DNA of 64,000 bases from Pseudoalteromonas peptidolytica (GTDB lineage Bacteria; Pseudomonadota; Gammaproteobacteria; Enterobacterales; Alteromonadaceae): the NCBI RefSeq assembly GCF_012641745.1, contig NZ_WEHZ01000001.1, positions 124,001 through 188,000 of the forward strand, written 5' to 3'. The notes under the pieces were generated by a model, which made no database searches, was not told the DNA's origin, and worked only from the letters and a program-made list of their open reading frames with translations. Of the stretch, positions 7,953-17,266 are shown one piece after another. Position 1 is the stretch's first letter; each line of letters starts with the position of its first letter. The position numbers and the translations under genes were made by a program.

Positions 7953-9758
7953 GTGCAGCTAAAACAGTCTGTATTATTTTTTAAAGTCGCAGCGTTGGCA
8001 TCGGCTCTTGTGATTATTTGCACGAGTTGGTTTTTGTATTACGAAGTGCATCTCAGTGCTCGGCTAACCACAGAGCTTGGTGATGTGCAAAAGGCGTTAC
8101 AACGGGCAATGGATAATGCGGAGTTACTACATCAGCGTGGAAAGAAAGAACCAGCCTCGGCGCTACCCCAACTTAAATACAGCTACCAAGATAGTTTTAG
8201 CAACCTGCTTAATTCACTGTCACACGAGCAGCAGTTATTGCCGTTACTATTACAGCTAGATACAGTCTCTAAGTCATATTTTACCAAAAAAGAAGAATTG
8301 ACCCAGCTCTACGAGCAACTTGGCTATGATGAGAACTCTGGCATTTATGGTGAATTTAGGCGCAGTGCCCACGCATTGCAGGCTAGAGTGTCTGGGCAAA
8401 CGACAGCAAAATTAGAAATTGCCGTACTAGAGTTGCGGCGTCGCGAAAAAGACTTTTTGTTAAGAGCGGATCTGAGCTACTTACAAATGCACGAGCAGTT
8501 GGTTCAAGAAACACAGCATTTACTTGAGCAAAACCAATCAGATGTTGAAGTTAAAAACTTGCTACAACGCTATGTTACGGGGTTTAACCACTACGTTTCT
8601 GCATTACAGAAATTAGGACTTCACAGCGCACAAGGGGTGAGAGCTGAATTACTAACTGAAAAACAAAAGCTAAGAAGTCAGTTTGAACTGGTTGCAGTAA
8701 GAACACAAACGCTGGCACAGGAGCGAAAAGAGAATATTATCGTGTATGGTCTCACGCTCATTATATTAATGAATCTTGCGGTGCTGATTCTACTCAATTA
8801 CCAAAACAGTAAGGTGACGCGCCATATTTTGGCTATTAATAAAGTGCTCGTAAAAGTAGCCAAACTTGAAGATTTTAGTCTTCGGGTTGGAATAGAGGGA
8901 AACGATGAGATTGCGCAAATCGCACATCACCTAGACGATTTATTGTCGTTTATAGAAACCTTATTAGCACGCCTCAGCGCAGCGCAGCAGCGACTTATAG
9001 AAGAAGCGAAAATGGCGAGTTTAGGTAATATGGTCAGTGGTTTTGCCCATGAATTAAATACGCCGCTGGGCGTGGCCATAACCAGTCAATCACATTTAAA
9101 AGAACAAGTTGCGACGCTTAAGTCACAGCTTGAGCTTGGCAAACTGCAACGTCAGACACTGACAACCCTAATTACTGAAGCTGAAGCTGCTCTGTATCTT
9201 TTAGAAAATAACTTGCATCGTACCGCTTCGCTTGTGGATGACTTTAAGTTAGTGGCTGTGAACCGTGAATATGAGGAGCAAAGTCGCTTCAACCTGAATC
9301 ACTTAGTACAAAGCGTATTTGACTGTTATCAGTCAGAGATGGAGCGAGATGATTACTCTGTCGAAATAGAAATTCCGGAAAATTTAGTTTTGAATAGCTA
9401 CCCCTCTGTATTCAGTCAAGTTGTTGGATATTGCATCAATAATTGTATTAAGCATGCCAAGGTAGCCGGTCAAAAACTCAACATTGTGGTGTCAACCGTG
9501 GTGATAAACGATTATCTTCATTTTTATTTTAAAGATGATGGAGCGGGGATAGATAAAGCGCTTTTACCAGTAATTTTTGAGCCGTTTGTAACTTCTAAGC
9601 GCTTTTGTGGTGGCACGGGACTGGGCCTAAGCATTGTGTATAATTTAGTAACTCAAAAGCTCAAAGGGGAGATCAAAATGCAGAGCCCCGCACATGGTGG
9701 CGCATGCTTACACATTATTCTAAGTGGAACCGAATTTTTCTTGAATGATACCAATTAG
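7953..9758 (+). CDS. Orphan membrane sensor histidine kinase
   Basis: The protein has 602 residues from a GTG preceded by AGGAG at 7-nt spacing; an upstream in-frame TTG lacks such a site. There is a membrane helix at ~9-28, a long helical, Gln/Leu-rich periplasmic region to ~255, a second helix, then a HAMP-like segment. The dimerisation domain has the H-box MVSGFAHELNTPLG near 360. The ATPase domain has an N-box (YCINNCIKHA), G1 (DDGAGI) and G2 (GGTGLGLSIV). No response regulator is adjacent. The TAG stop lies inside the terminal repeat of a dispersed element (9748-9936), so insertion may have reset the C-terminus. Confidence 0.88.
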   Translation: MQLKQSVLFFKVAALASALVIICTSWFLYYEVHLSARLTTELGDVQKALQRAMDNAELLHQRGKKEPASALPQLKYSYQDSFSNLLNSLSHEQQLLPLLLQLDTVSKSYFTKKEELTQLYEQLGYDENSGIYGEFRRSAHALQARVSGQTTAKLEIAVLELRRREKDFLLRADLSYLQMHEQLVQETQHLLEQNQSDVEVKNLLQRYVTGFNHYVSALQKLGLHSAQGVRAELLTEKQKLRSQFELVAVRTQTLAQERKENIIVYGLTLIILMNLAVLILLNYQNSKVTRHILAINKVLVKVAKLEDFSLRVGIEGNDEIAQIAHHLDDLLSFIETLLARLSAAQQRLIEEAKMASLGNMVSGFAHELNTPLGVAITSQSHLKEQVATLKSQLELGKLQRQTLTTLITEAEAALYLLENNLHRTASLVDDFKLVAVNREYEEQSRFNLNHLVQSVFDCYQSEMERDDYSVEIEIPENLVLNSYPSVFSQVVGYCINNCIKHAKVAGQKLNIVVSTVVINDYLHFYFKDDGAGIDKALLPVIFEPFVTSKRFCGGTGLGLSIVYNLVTQKLKGEIKMQSPAHGGACLHIILSGTEFFLNDTN

Positions 9759-9936
9759 CTTAATTCAGCTTTCTATTGTGAGGTGAAATCAACCTAGCTA
9801 ATGTTGAAACTGGTTGGAAAAAGGCGTTAATCATTAATTGGTTTAGATTGTTTTTTGTTCTAAATAAGAAACTTTTAATGCAGCTAGTATCAGATTTACT
9901 CCTTCAAATTGAGCAAGTATAAAGGCTAATTGGTAT
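9748..9936 (-). repeat. Dispersed MITE-like repeat, copy A, with perfect 12-bp terminal inverted repeats
   Basis: The element is bounded by ATACCAATTAGC and GCTAATTGGTAT, a perfect 12-bp inverted repeat. Read on the minus strand, its first ~90 bp closely match the copy at 44277-44459 (shared TCAATTTGAAGG and TTCTTATTTAGAAC). Its last ~40 bp match too (CCTCACAATAG, GAATTAAGCTAATTGGTAT versus CCTCAAAATAG, TTAATTAAGAGAATTGGTAT). The middle differs between copies. No transposase is encoded. It overlaps the stop codon of the histidine kinase. Confidence 0.75.
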
Positions 9937-9972
9937 ATGTATTGATTGGCATGAAAAACAAGCACAACCAAA

Positions 9973-9998
9973 AAGGCCAGCTTTATCTTGCTGGCCTT
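9973..9998 (-). terminator. Terminator of the DUF885 gene
   Basis: A 9-bp perfect stem AAGGCCAGC / GCTGGCCTT with an 8-nt loop is followed on the minus strand by TTTTTGG. It lies ~25 bp beyond the stop of the DUF885 lipoprotein gene. Confidence 0.85.
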
Positions 9999-10021
9999 AT
10001 GTTGAAGGCGGCTTGCGAGTG

Positions 10022-11854
10022 TTAGTCTTGTTTGCTCGCTACCCAGCCATCAACAAATGATTCAAGTACGTTAAGTGGCACTGGGCCATTTTTAAGTACA
10101 ACATCGTGGAATTCTCGAATATCAAACTTGTCACCTAGTTCTTTTCTCGCCGTTTCACGAAGTTCCAAAATCTTCAACATCCCAACTTTGTATGCGGTCG
10201 CTTGTGATGGCATGACAATATGACGCTCAACCATCTTCACAGCATCTGATTTCGCATTTGGTGTGTTGTTTACATAGTAATCGATGCCTTCTTGACGTGT
10301 CCATTTCATAGCATGAATACCGGTATCTACTACCAAGCGACAAGCACGCCATAATTCCATCGCTAAACGACCAAAATCAGAATATGGGTCTTCATACAAT
10401 CCCATTTCTTTAGGTACAAGTTCAGAGTATAGACCCCAGCCTTCAATATACGCAGTATAGCCACCAAACTTACGGAACTTAGGCATATCTTCCAGCTCTT
10501 GCGCGATAGCTATCTGCATATGGTGACCAGGAATACCTTCGTGGTAAGCTAGGGCTTCCATTTGGTAGGTTGGCATGGCCTCCATATCGTATAAGTTAGC
10601 GTAGTAAATACCTGGGCGAGAGCCGTCTGGTGCTGGTTGCTGATAGAACGCTTTACCCGCTGACTTTTCGCGGAATGCTTCTACACGCTTCACTATCATG
10701 TCAGCTTTTGGTTTCACGATAAATAGCTCATCTAGGCGTGATTTCATATTATCGATCATCGCTTTTGCTTCTGCTAAATATTGCGCTTTGCCAGCTTCTG
10801 TATTTGGAAGATAAAATTGCTTGTCGGTTTTCATGAACTCCATAAAGGCTTGTAAATCACCTTTAAAACCAACTTTATCTTTAATAGCGCGCATTTCGTC
10901 ATGAATTCGAGCCACTTCCGCTAAACCGATATTATGAATCTCTTCTGCACTTAATGCTGTTGTTGTGGTTCGCGCCAGAGCATTATTATAAAACTTTTCA
11001 CCGTCAGGGAATTTCCATGCACCATCGCGATTATCTGCTTTTTTCTCCAGTTTATGTAGATAACCGATTAGCTTGTTATAGGCAGGTTTTACTGAGCTAG
11101 TTAACGCTGCGGTGGCTTCGCTAATTAATGCTGACTTTTCTGTTTCCGTAATTTCAAGCTTAGCAATTTTACGCTTAAAATCTGCCAATAAGGTTGAATC
11201 ATCACCTGAGCCAAATGGTGCGCCTTTGATGATGTTTTCACTTGATTCAATAACGTGAGGAAATACAAACTTTGGTGCAATAATACCTTTGTCTGCGCGC
11301 GCTTTTAAATCAACAATTAGCTGATCAAACACGGCTGGCACGCCATTCAAACGTGAGATGTACGCTTTTGCATCTTTAACATCAGCGATTTGGTGCTGGT
11401 TGATCAAAAACGCTGGCACCATAGAATGTGTACCAAACATTTGATTTACTGGGTAAGTGTGATGACGCCATTTGAAGTCTGCAATGGTATTTTCTAAACT
11501 TTGCTTGAATAAGTCATAGCTAACTTGCGTATTTGCGTCTAACTTGCTGCGATCAATGGCTTTCAGAGCGGCTAGGTCTTGCTTTGTTAATTCAAGGTTT
11601 TCAAGCTGGCGAGCTTCACTGCTGTCATCCCACTTGTCATAGTCCTGTTTGATACCCATATAAGTTTGGTAAATTGGACTGCGCATAACGCCACGCATAA
11701 AAGATGCTTCAAAAAGCGCATTGGCTTTTTCAACTTCACTTTGCACGACTTGTTGCTCAGCGTGTTGCGCTGGCGCTTGAGAGTGTGTGGTTTGTTGACA
11801 GCCAGCAAGAAGCGCGACGCTTACCGCTGCTGCTAAAATGGTTAGTTTACGCAT
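10022..11854 (-). CDS. DUF885-family lipoprotein, putative metallopeptidase
   Basis: The protein has 610 residues from the ATG that begins a lipoprotein signal (MRKLTILAAAVSVALLAGC, lipid attachment at Cys19), with AAGGG upstream. An earlier in-frame start would add 30 residues overlapping hemW and destroy the signal. The mature protein is DUF885 (PF05960): an N-terminal LDANTQVSYDLF block, DGSRPGIYYANL, then EALAYHEGIPGHHMQ near residue 440, an HExxxHH motif resembling a zinc-peptidase site. YIEGWGLYSE follows and could give a third ligand. Relatives include carboxypeptidase-like enzymes; the substrate is not known. It is likely anchored at the inner leaflet of the outer membrane (Gln at +2). 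Confidence 0.85.
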   Translation of the reverse strand: MRKLTILAAAVSVALLAGCQQTTHSQAPAQHAEQQVVQSEVEKANALFEASFMRGVMRSPIYQTYMGIKQDYDKWDDSSEARQLENLELTKQDLAALKAIDRSKLDANTQVSYDLFKQSLENTIADFKWRHHTYPVNQMFGTHSMVPAFLINQHQIADVKDAKAYISRLNGVPAVFDQLIVDLKARADKGIIAPKFVFPHVIESSENIIKGAPFGSGDDSTLLADFKRKIAKLEITETEKSALISEATAALTSSVKPAYNKLIGYLHKLEKKADNRDGAWKFPDGEKFYNNALARTTTTALSAEEIHNIGLAEVARIHDEMRAIKDKVGFKGDLQAFMEFMKTDKQFYLPNTEAGKAQYLAEAKAMIDNMKSRLDELFIVKPKADMIVKRVEAFREKSAGKAFYQQPAPDGSRPGIYYANLYDMEAMPTYQMEALAYHEGIPGHHMQIAIAQELEDMPKFRKFGGYTAYIEGWGLYSELVPKEMGLYEDPYSDFGRLAMELWRACRLVVDTGIHAMKWTRQEGIDYYVNNTPNAKSDAVKMVERHIVMPSQATAYKVGMLKILELRETARKELGDKFDIREFHDVVLKNGPVPLNVLESFVDGWVASKQD

Positions 11855-11936
11855 TTTATACCCTTTTATTATATTTTGCCTAAAGGCGGTTTTCATACAG
11901 GAGCCAAGAATACTCCTGCATAATTTTGAGTTCTGA

Positions 11937-13073
11937 TTAAACAAATAACTCTAGCAGATCGTTAAGATAGCGGTGGCCTTTATTTGTAACTAGCCATGAA
12001 TCCGCTGTTTCTTCAAGAAGCCCCTTATTTACAGCAGTATTAATTTGCTGGGAAATTGCACTGAGTTGAAGACCCGTGTACTCGACAAACTGCTGCTTCG
12101 ATGCTGGTGCTTTCAAGCGAAATACGTTCATAAAAAACTCAAATGGTTTGTCATCGTTTGCAACATGCCACTGCTCGTATAAATAAGGCTTGCTCAGATC
12201 CATGTAGCCACGAGGGTGCTTTACTTTTACTGTTCTGAGGATTTGCTGTTGCTCTGGTAATGTAATTTTGCCATGCGCACCACAACCGATCCCAATATAA
12301 TCGCCAAACTGCCAATAATTCAGGTTGTGTCGACATTGCATTTCAGTTTTGGCATACCCCGAAATTTCATATTGTTGATAACCGTGCTCTGCAAGCAAAG
12401 CCTGGCCGCGCTCTTGGATCTCCCACAGTGTTTCGTCTTCAGGTAAGACAGGAGGTTTAGAAGCAAATTGCGTATTTGGTTCTATTGTTAATTGGTACCA
12501 AGAAAGATGTGGAGGAGACATTGCTATGGCTTTTTTCAAGTCCTCCATTGCATCATCAACTGATTGATTGGGAAGGCCGTGCATTAAATCAAGATTAAAG
12601 CTGTTTAGGCCCGCTTGATGGGCTTCTTGTGCTGAATTGAGCGCTTCTTGTTCGCCATGAATACGACCAAGTTGAGTTAATTTATCTTGCTGTAAGCTTT
12701 GTACACCAATGGAAATACGATTAATGCCAGCAGCAACATAGTGTTTAAACTTGTCAGTTTCGACTGTACCTGGGTTGGCTTCTAGTGTTACTTCAATATC
12801 GTCTTCAAACCCAATTAGGGTTTTTATTTCACTCAGTAAATAGCGATAAGCCTCACCAGAGAGTAGGCTTGGCGTACCACCGCCAATAAAAATACTACTG
12901 AGCTTTCGACCCTGCACATAATGTAGGTCTGCTTTAATATCATGAAGTAAGTGTTGAATATATTCCGCTTCTGGAATATCTCCTTTTTTTCCATGACTGT
13001 TGAAATCACAGTATGGACATTTTTGCACGCACCAAGGTACGTGCACATAAAGACTTAATGGAGGTAGTTTCAC
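11937..13073 (-). CDS. hemW: Heme chaperone HemW (radical SAM, coproporphyrinogen oxidase-like)
   Basis: This 378-residue protein has the radical-SAM signature [10 protein letters not shown] near residue 15 (CxxxCxxC), [10 protein letters not shown] at ~62, [18 protein letters not shown], and a C-terminal winged-helix HemN_C region. It lacks the N-terminal extension of true HemN, which is characteristic of HemW, a chaperone that delivers heme to respiratory proteins. Its start overlaps the rdgB stop by 4 bp, so the two are translationally coupled in the yggS-proC-yggT-rdgB-hemW operon. Confidence 0.93.
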   Translation of the reverse strand: MKLPPLSLYVHVPWCVQKCPYCDFNSHGKKGDIPEAEYIQHLLHDIKADLHYVQGRKLSSIFIGGGTPSLLSGEAYRYLLSEIKTLIGFEDDIEVTLEANPGTVETDKFKHYVAAGINRISIGVQSLQQDKLTQLGRIHGEQEALNSAQEAHQAGLNSFNLDLMHGLPNQSVDDAMEDLKKAIAMSPPHLSWYQLTIEPNTQFASKPPVLPEDETLWEIQERGQALLAEHGYQQYEISGYAKTEMQCRHNLNYWQFGDYIGIGCGAHGKITLPEQQQILRTVKVKHPRGYMDLSKPYLYEQWHVANDDKPFEFFMNVFRLKAPASKQQFVEYTGLQLSAISQQINTAVNKGLLEETADSWLVTNKGHRYLNDLLELFV

Positions 13074-13663
13074 GCGAGGCCTTGAAAGTGACTGACGAGT
13101 TGTTTAAGTGCTTGTCCTCTATGGCTAATTGCGTTTTTCTCTTCCTTAGTTAATTCAGCAGATGTGCAGTCTAAACCACCTACTTTAAAGATAGGGTCGT
13201 AACCAAACCCTTCTCTGCCTTGTTGGGTTTGAGTGATTTCACCTTCCCAGCTCGCTTGGCAGATAATAGGTGTTGGATCATCAGCATGTCGCATGTAGAC
13301 CAGCACACACCAAAAGCGCGCACTGCGCTGCGTTTGCTCACCAAGCTCGGCCAGTAAATGGTCGATATTATGTTGATCACTGGCATCAATGCCTGCGAAA
13401 CGCGCCGAGTAAACACCAGGAGCACCGTTGAGGGCATCTACTTCAAGTCCTGAGTCATCCGCAATTGCTGGTAAACCTGAAATTTTAGCTGCGTGACGCG
13501 CTTTGATGATGGCATTTTCTACAAAGGTAGTGCCAGTTTCTGCTACTTCAGGGACGTCAAAGTTACTTTGAGGTAACACTTCAATATTGTATTGGCTTAG
13601 CATCGCGCTAAGCTCATTGACTTTACCTTGGTTACCTGTGGCAAGAACCACTTTATTTGCCAT
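13070..13663 (-). CDS. rdgB: XTP/dITP diphosphatase (house-cleaning pyrophosphatase)
   Basis: This 197-residue Ham1/RdgB protein hydrolyses dITP, dXTP and ITP to monophosphates and pyrophosphate, keeping deaminated purines out of DNA. Diagnostic segments are [13 protein letters not shown] at the N-terminus (SxNxxK-like substrate site), [26 protein letters not shown] split around residues 65-90, GFGYDPIF near 150, and the C-terminal SHRGQAL. The length matches the E. coli enzyme (197). It sits 5 bp after the DUF4426 gene. Confidence 0.95.
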   Translation of the reverse strand: MANKVVLATGNQGKVNELSAMLSQYNIEVLPQSNFDVPEVAETGTTFVENAIIKARHAAKISGLPAIADDSGLEVDALNGAPGVYSARFAGIDASDQHNIDHLLAELGEQTQRSARFWCVLVYMRHADDPTPIICQASWEGEITQTQQGREGFGYDPIFKVGGLDCTSAELTKEEKNAISHRGQALKQLVSHFQGLA

Positions 13664-13668
13664 ATTTT

Positions 13669-14103
13669 CTACTCTTCATAAAACTTTTGTGAGAACGTAA
13701 GCTTGCGTGTTTGCTTATCTTTGGTTATTTCGACATTAAAACGAAAAATATCTTCATCGTCATAGTCTAATTGAGCAAGATAATAGACCGCTTCACCTTC
13801 AACGACCTCTTTAAAATTTAACGGAACAACTTTGCCCAGTAAGTTTTTAGCACTACCCGTAACCTTTGCTTTAATTGCAGGCTTACCGGGTTTATCTGCC
13901 AAAACAGAAATATTTACAATCGCTTTGTTGCCACTTCGAGTTAAATTATATGCTTTAGCAATGTTGGGCTGCACAAATGTGGATGGAAAAGCGATGTAGT
14001 GCACTTCCCAAGGTCCTAAGTCTTTAAATTGGCCACCTTGCTGTTCACTGGCATAAACAAAAGGGGAAAGTAGTATAATAAAAGCAGCAATCAGTTTTCT
14101 CAT
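13669..14103 (-). CDS. Secreted DUF4426 protein
   Basis: This 144-residue protein has a Sec signal peptide (first ~18 residues, ending FVYA) and a single compact beta-rich domain ([17 protein letters not shown] ... [17 protein letters not shown]). Both the domain and its position between yggT and rdgB fit DUF4426, which is conserved in this locus in Vibrio and Alteromonadales. The protein should be periplasmic; its function is unknown. It is co-transcribed, with gaps of 9 bp and 5 bp to its neighbours. Confidence 0.8.
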   Translation of the reverse strand: MRKLIAAFIILLSPFVYASEQQGGQFKDLGPWEVHYIAFPSTFVQPNIAKAYNLTRSGNKAIVNISVLADKPGKPAIKAKVTGSAKNLLGKVVPLNFKEVVEGEAVYYLAQLDYDDEDIFRFNVEITKDKQTRKLTFSQKFYEE

Positions 14104-14112
14104 TTCTCGCTC

Positions 14113-14646
14113 CTATCTTAACAAGTCCATCATCAGAATTTGTAAAAACTGCATCCCAATGATAAGCACCAAAATAGATAAGTCTAACCCACCTAAAGGT
14201 GGAATAACTTTACGGATAGGTCTTAGCATTGGCTCTGTTAATTGTTCAAATACTGCAGCGACCGGGTTGTAACCTTGCGCTACCCAGCTTAAGATTGCGC
14301 GAATTATTAGAATCCAAAAAACTAGGCTAAACGCTTCTTTTAAGACGGTAATGGCACCCCCAACCAATGCACCGAGCGCATCGAAGTAACCACCAAACAA
14401 TGTCATCAGAGCCGCCATTTTGGCAAAGCCAACGATGAATGCCAGTACTAAGGAAGCGAGATCTAATCCACCAACGCCGGGGATAATTTTACGCAGTGGG
14501 TTGACTGCAAAAGAGGTTGCCTTAACCACGGCTTGGCTAAGCGGGTTATAAAAATCCGCTCTTACAAGTTGCAGCCAAAATCGTAGTAATACGACCATTA
14601 AAAACAGATCAAATACGATCCCAACTAAAAATTGCATGGCATTCAT
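14113..14646 (-). CDS. yggT: YggT family integral membrane protein
   Basis: This 177-residue protein contains two YggT repeats, each ending in a conserved NP-RxxIPxxGGLDL turn: NPLRKIIPGVGGLDLASLV near 50 and LRPIRKVIPPLGGLDLSILV near 145. Each repeat has two membrane helices. The family is implicated in osmotic tolerance, and in plastids in cytochrome or nucleoid organisation; no biochemical function is established here. It lies 10 bp downstream of proC. Confidence 0.92.
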   Translation of the reverse strand: MNAMQFLVGIVFDLFLMVVLLRFWLQLVRADFYNPLSQAVVKATSFAVNPLRKIIPGVGGLDLASLVLAFIVGFAKMAALMTLFGGYFDALGALVGGAITVLKEAFSLVFWILIIRAILSWVAQGYNPVAAVFEQLTEPMLRPIRKVIPPLGGLDLSILVLIIGMQFLQILMMDLLR

Positions 14647-14656
14647 TGGTCACCTT

Positions 14657-15478
14657 TTAAATTTCTTGTTCCATTGCTTCAGCGCGCGCGATACAAGCAT
14701 CCATCGCGTCTGCTACGGTTTTTGGTAATTGTTGCGCTTTTAAATGCTCAACAGCCGCATGTGTTGTACCACCTTTTGAAGTGACGTTAGCACGTAATTG
14801 GGCAATACTAATATCAGGCTGAGAAAGTGCCATTTCAGCAGCGCCAAGCGCGGTTTGTTGAACTAATTTTCTCGCTTCTTCACGACTAAAGCCAAGTGCA
14901 ATTGCTTTTTCTTCTATGGCTTCCATAAATAAGAAAAAGTAAGCTGGCGACGATCCAGTTACGGCAATCACATCATTGATTTTTGACTCTTCATCAAGCC
15001 AAAGCGCAATGCCTGTAGATGAAAATACTTGTTCGACATAACTTTTCTCTTCATCGCTGATGTCAACGCCATACAAGCCAGATACACCTCTACCTAACAA
15101 TGAAGGAGTATTTGGCATACAACGTACCATTTTTACTGGCTGTCCTAGCATCTCTCTTAAGCGCGCAACTGTGATACCTGCGGCTACAGAAATAAATAGC
15201 TTACTACTAATATCAATATCTGCATCTTGAAAGGTCTGACATAGGTCGGCCATCATTTGTGGCTTGACGGACAACACTATGACGTCAGCAGCAGCGACAG
15301 CCTCTAAGTTGTTCTGCGTTGTTCTTACCGATAATTGTGCTGCGACGTTGGCAAGTTTCTCTGCATTACGGTTGGTGGCGATAATTGACTGGGCGTCAAA
15401 GCCACTTTTGATCATGCCACCGATAATGGCATAGCTCATGTTGCCTGTTCCTATAAATGCAATTGTCTTGTTTGACAT
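14657..15478 (-). CDS. proC: Pyrroline-5-carboxylate reductase
   Basis: The protein has 273 residues from the ATG preceded by GAGGTGA; an upstream in-frame start would add 15 residues without a ribosome site. It carries an N-terminal Rossmann fold (IAFIGTGNMSYAIIGG), the ProC signature LRANVTSKGGTTHAAVE near 225, and MPNTPSLLGRGVSGLY at ~120. It reduces pyrroline-5-carboxylate to proline with NAD(P)H, the last step of the pathway whose first kinase, proB, is at 42102-43214. It is second in the yggS-led operon. Confidence 0.95.
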   Translation of the reverse strand: MSNKTIAFIGTGNMSYAIIGGMIKSGFDAQSIIATNRNAEKLANVAAQLSVRTTQNNLEAVAAADVIVLSVKPQMMADLCQTFQDADIDISSKLFISVAAGITVARLREMLGQPVKMVRCMPNTPSLLGRGVSGLYGVDISDEEKSYVEQVFSSTGIALWLDEESKINDVIAVTGSSPAYFFLFMEAIEEKAIALGFSREEARKLVQQTALGAAEMALSQPDISIAQLRANVTSKGGTTHAAVEHLKAQQLPKTVADAMDACIARAEAMEQEI

Positions 15479-15491
15479 TATATTATTCACC

Positions 15492-16175
15492 TCACTGTCG
15501 TTTGCCAAAAATATCAGTACCAATGCGAACCATAGTGGAACCTGCTGTAATGGCAGTTTCTAAATCACCACTCATTCCCATCGATAAGGTATCTAACTGT
15601 GGATATTGGTGCTTTAGTCTATCAAAGCAAGCGCGCATTTGCTGGAAATATTGCAATTGCTTTTGTTTATCATTGGTTTGTTCGGTAATTGTCATTAAGC
15701 CGCGCAGGTCTAATTGACGACATTTATGAATAAAAAGGGCGAGTGATTCAACGTCGTCCGGATGGCAGCCTGACTTTTTATCATCACCGCTGATGTTTAC
15801 TTGCAGCAGTACGTTAAGCGGCTTGAGGTTATTTGGTCTTTGTTCATTTAAACGCCGTGCAATTTTTTCTCTATCCACGCTTTGCACCCAGTGGAAATTC
15901 TCAGCAATCAATCTCGACTTGTTTGACTGAATAGGGCCAATAAAGTGCCACTCAAGCGCTTTGTTGTCTTTAAAGTGTACGACTTTGTCAACGGCTTCTT
16001 GTACATAAGACTCTCCGAACTGAGTCTGGCCTGCGGCAATCGCCGCTTCGATGTCAGCAATTGGTTTAGTTTTAGATACTGCGAGTAACTTTACTGTTTC
16101 GCTGAATTGACAGTTTTGCTTGGCTTTTTCAATCCTGCCATAGGCGTTATCTAAGCGTTCTGCTATTGTAACCAT
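15492..16175 (-). CDS. yggS: PLP homeostasis protein YggS/PLPBP
   Basis: This 227-residue alanine-racemase-fold protein has the PLP Lys in LLAVSKTKP (~36), FGESYVQEAVDK, WHFIGPIQSNKSR, and GMSGDLETAI with IGTDIFG at the C-terminus. YggS binds pyridoxal 5'-phosphate without known catalysis and balances vitamin B6 and amino-acid pools. It heads the proC operon and is divergent from pilT, with 30 bp between the two start codons. Confidence 0.95.
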   Translation of the reverse strand: MVTIAERLDNAYGRIEKAKQNCQFSETVKLLAVSKTKPIADIEAAIAAGQTQFGESYVQEAVDKVVHFKDNKALEWHFIGPIQSNKSRLIAENFHWVQSVDREKIARRLNEQRPNNLKPLNVLLQVNISGDDKKSGCHPDDVESLALFIHKCRQLDLRGLMTITEQTNDKQKQLQYFQQMRACFDRLKHQYPQLDTLSMGMSGDLETAITAGSTMVRIGTDIFGKRQ

Positions 16176-16205
16176 ATAGTACTTGTGCTCATTTTGGAGT
16201 TATAA
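16176..16205. promoter_or_regulatory. Very short divergent gap between yggS and pilT
   Basis: Only 30 bp separate the start codons. It holds TTGGAG as the pilT ribosome site. At least one of the two promoters must lie inside the opposing coding region. Confidence 0.5.
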
Positions 16206-17252
16206 ATGGATATTACAGAATTATTGGCTTTTAGTGTGCAACACAAAGCATCTGACTTACACCTTTCGTCTAGTGTCTCCCCTATGATCCGTGTTGATGG
16301 GGACGTGCGTCGGGTTAATATTCCGCCGCTTGAAGCAAAAGACGTTAGTAGCCTCATCTACGATATTATGAATGATAATCAACGTCGTGACTATGAGCAA
16401 AACCTTGAAGTTGACTTCTCATTTGAAGTGCCGAATTTAGCACGTTTTCGTGTTAACGCCTTTAATTCAAATCGTGGACCCGCTGCGGTATTTCGTACCA
16501 TTCCAAATCAGGTCTTAAGTTTAGATGAACTGGGTGCGCCAGATATTTTCACCAAAATATCGGATACACCGCGTGGGCTAGTACTGGTGACAGGCCCTAC
16601 AGGCTCGGGTAAATCCACCACCTTAGCTGCAATGGTTGATTACATCAATAACAACAAACATCATCACATTCTTACTATTGAAGATCCGATAGAGTTTGTT
16701 CATCACAATAAACAAAGCTTGATTAATCAGCGCGAAGTACATCGTGATACACATAGCTTTAATGCGGCGCTGAGAAGCGCACTGCGTGAAGACCCAGATG
16801 TTATTTTAGTTGGTGAATTGCGTGATTTAGAAACTATCCGTCTAGCTTTAACCGCAGCAGAAACCGGCCATTTAGTGTTTGGTACTTTGCACACAACCTC
16901 TGCTCCAAAGACGATTGACCGTATTGTTGATGTTTTTCCTGGAGAGGAAAAAGACATGGTGCGCTCTATGCTTTCAGAGTCGCTGCAAGCAGTTATTTCA
17001 CAAACACTAGTGAAAAAAGTAGGAGGAGGGCGAATAGCTGCACATGAAATTATGCTTGGGATCCCCGCTATTCGTAACCTTATTCGAGAAGATAAAATTG
17101 CGCAAATGTACTCGGCAATTCAAACAGGGGCAATGCACGGCATGCAAACCATGGATCAATGTTTAACGAATTTGTTAAATAGAGGCTTGATCACTCAGCA
17201 AGATGCTCGTGCTAAGGCTCATGATAAAAACCAGTTTAGCGGCGGCTATTAA
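16206..17252 (+). CDS. pilT: Type IV pilus retraction ATPase PilT
   Basis: This 348-residue hexameric motor ATPase depolymerises type IV pili and drives twitching. It has an N-terminal PAS-like domain, Walker A GPTGSGKST at ~135, Asp box and Walker B (DPDVILVGELRD at ~197), the His box (ETGHLVFGTLHT), and the PilT-specific AIRNLIREDKIAQMYSAIQ, a match to the AIRNLIRE retraction motif. The length is usual for the family (344-348). pilU follows after a short gap. Confidence 0.97.
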   Translation: MDITELLAFSVQHKASDLHLSSSVSPMIRVDGDVRRVNIPPLEAKDVSSLIYDIMNDNQRRDYEQNLEVDFSFEVPNLARFRVNAFNSNRGPAAVFRTIPNQVLSLDELGAPDIFTKISDTPRGLVLVTGPTGSGKSTTLAAMVDYINNNKHHHILTIEDPIEFVHHNKQSLINQREVHRDTHSFNAALRSALREDPDVILVGELRDLETIRLALTAAETGHLVFGTLHTTSAPKTIDRIVDVFPGEEKDMVRSMLSESLQAVISQTLVKKVGGGRIAAHEIMLGIPAIRNLIREDKIAQMYSAIQTGAMHGMQTMDQCLTNLLNRGLITQQDARAKAHDKNQFSGGY

Positions 17253-17266
17253 ACAGTGGTGTGGTA

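Noticed and set aside
11855..11944. Longer N-terminus for the DUF885 lipoprotein
   Set aside because: It would place 30 residues before a clear lipoprotein signal peptide and overlap hemW.
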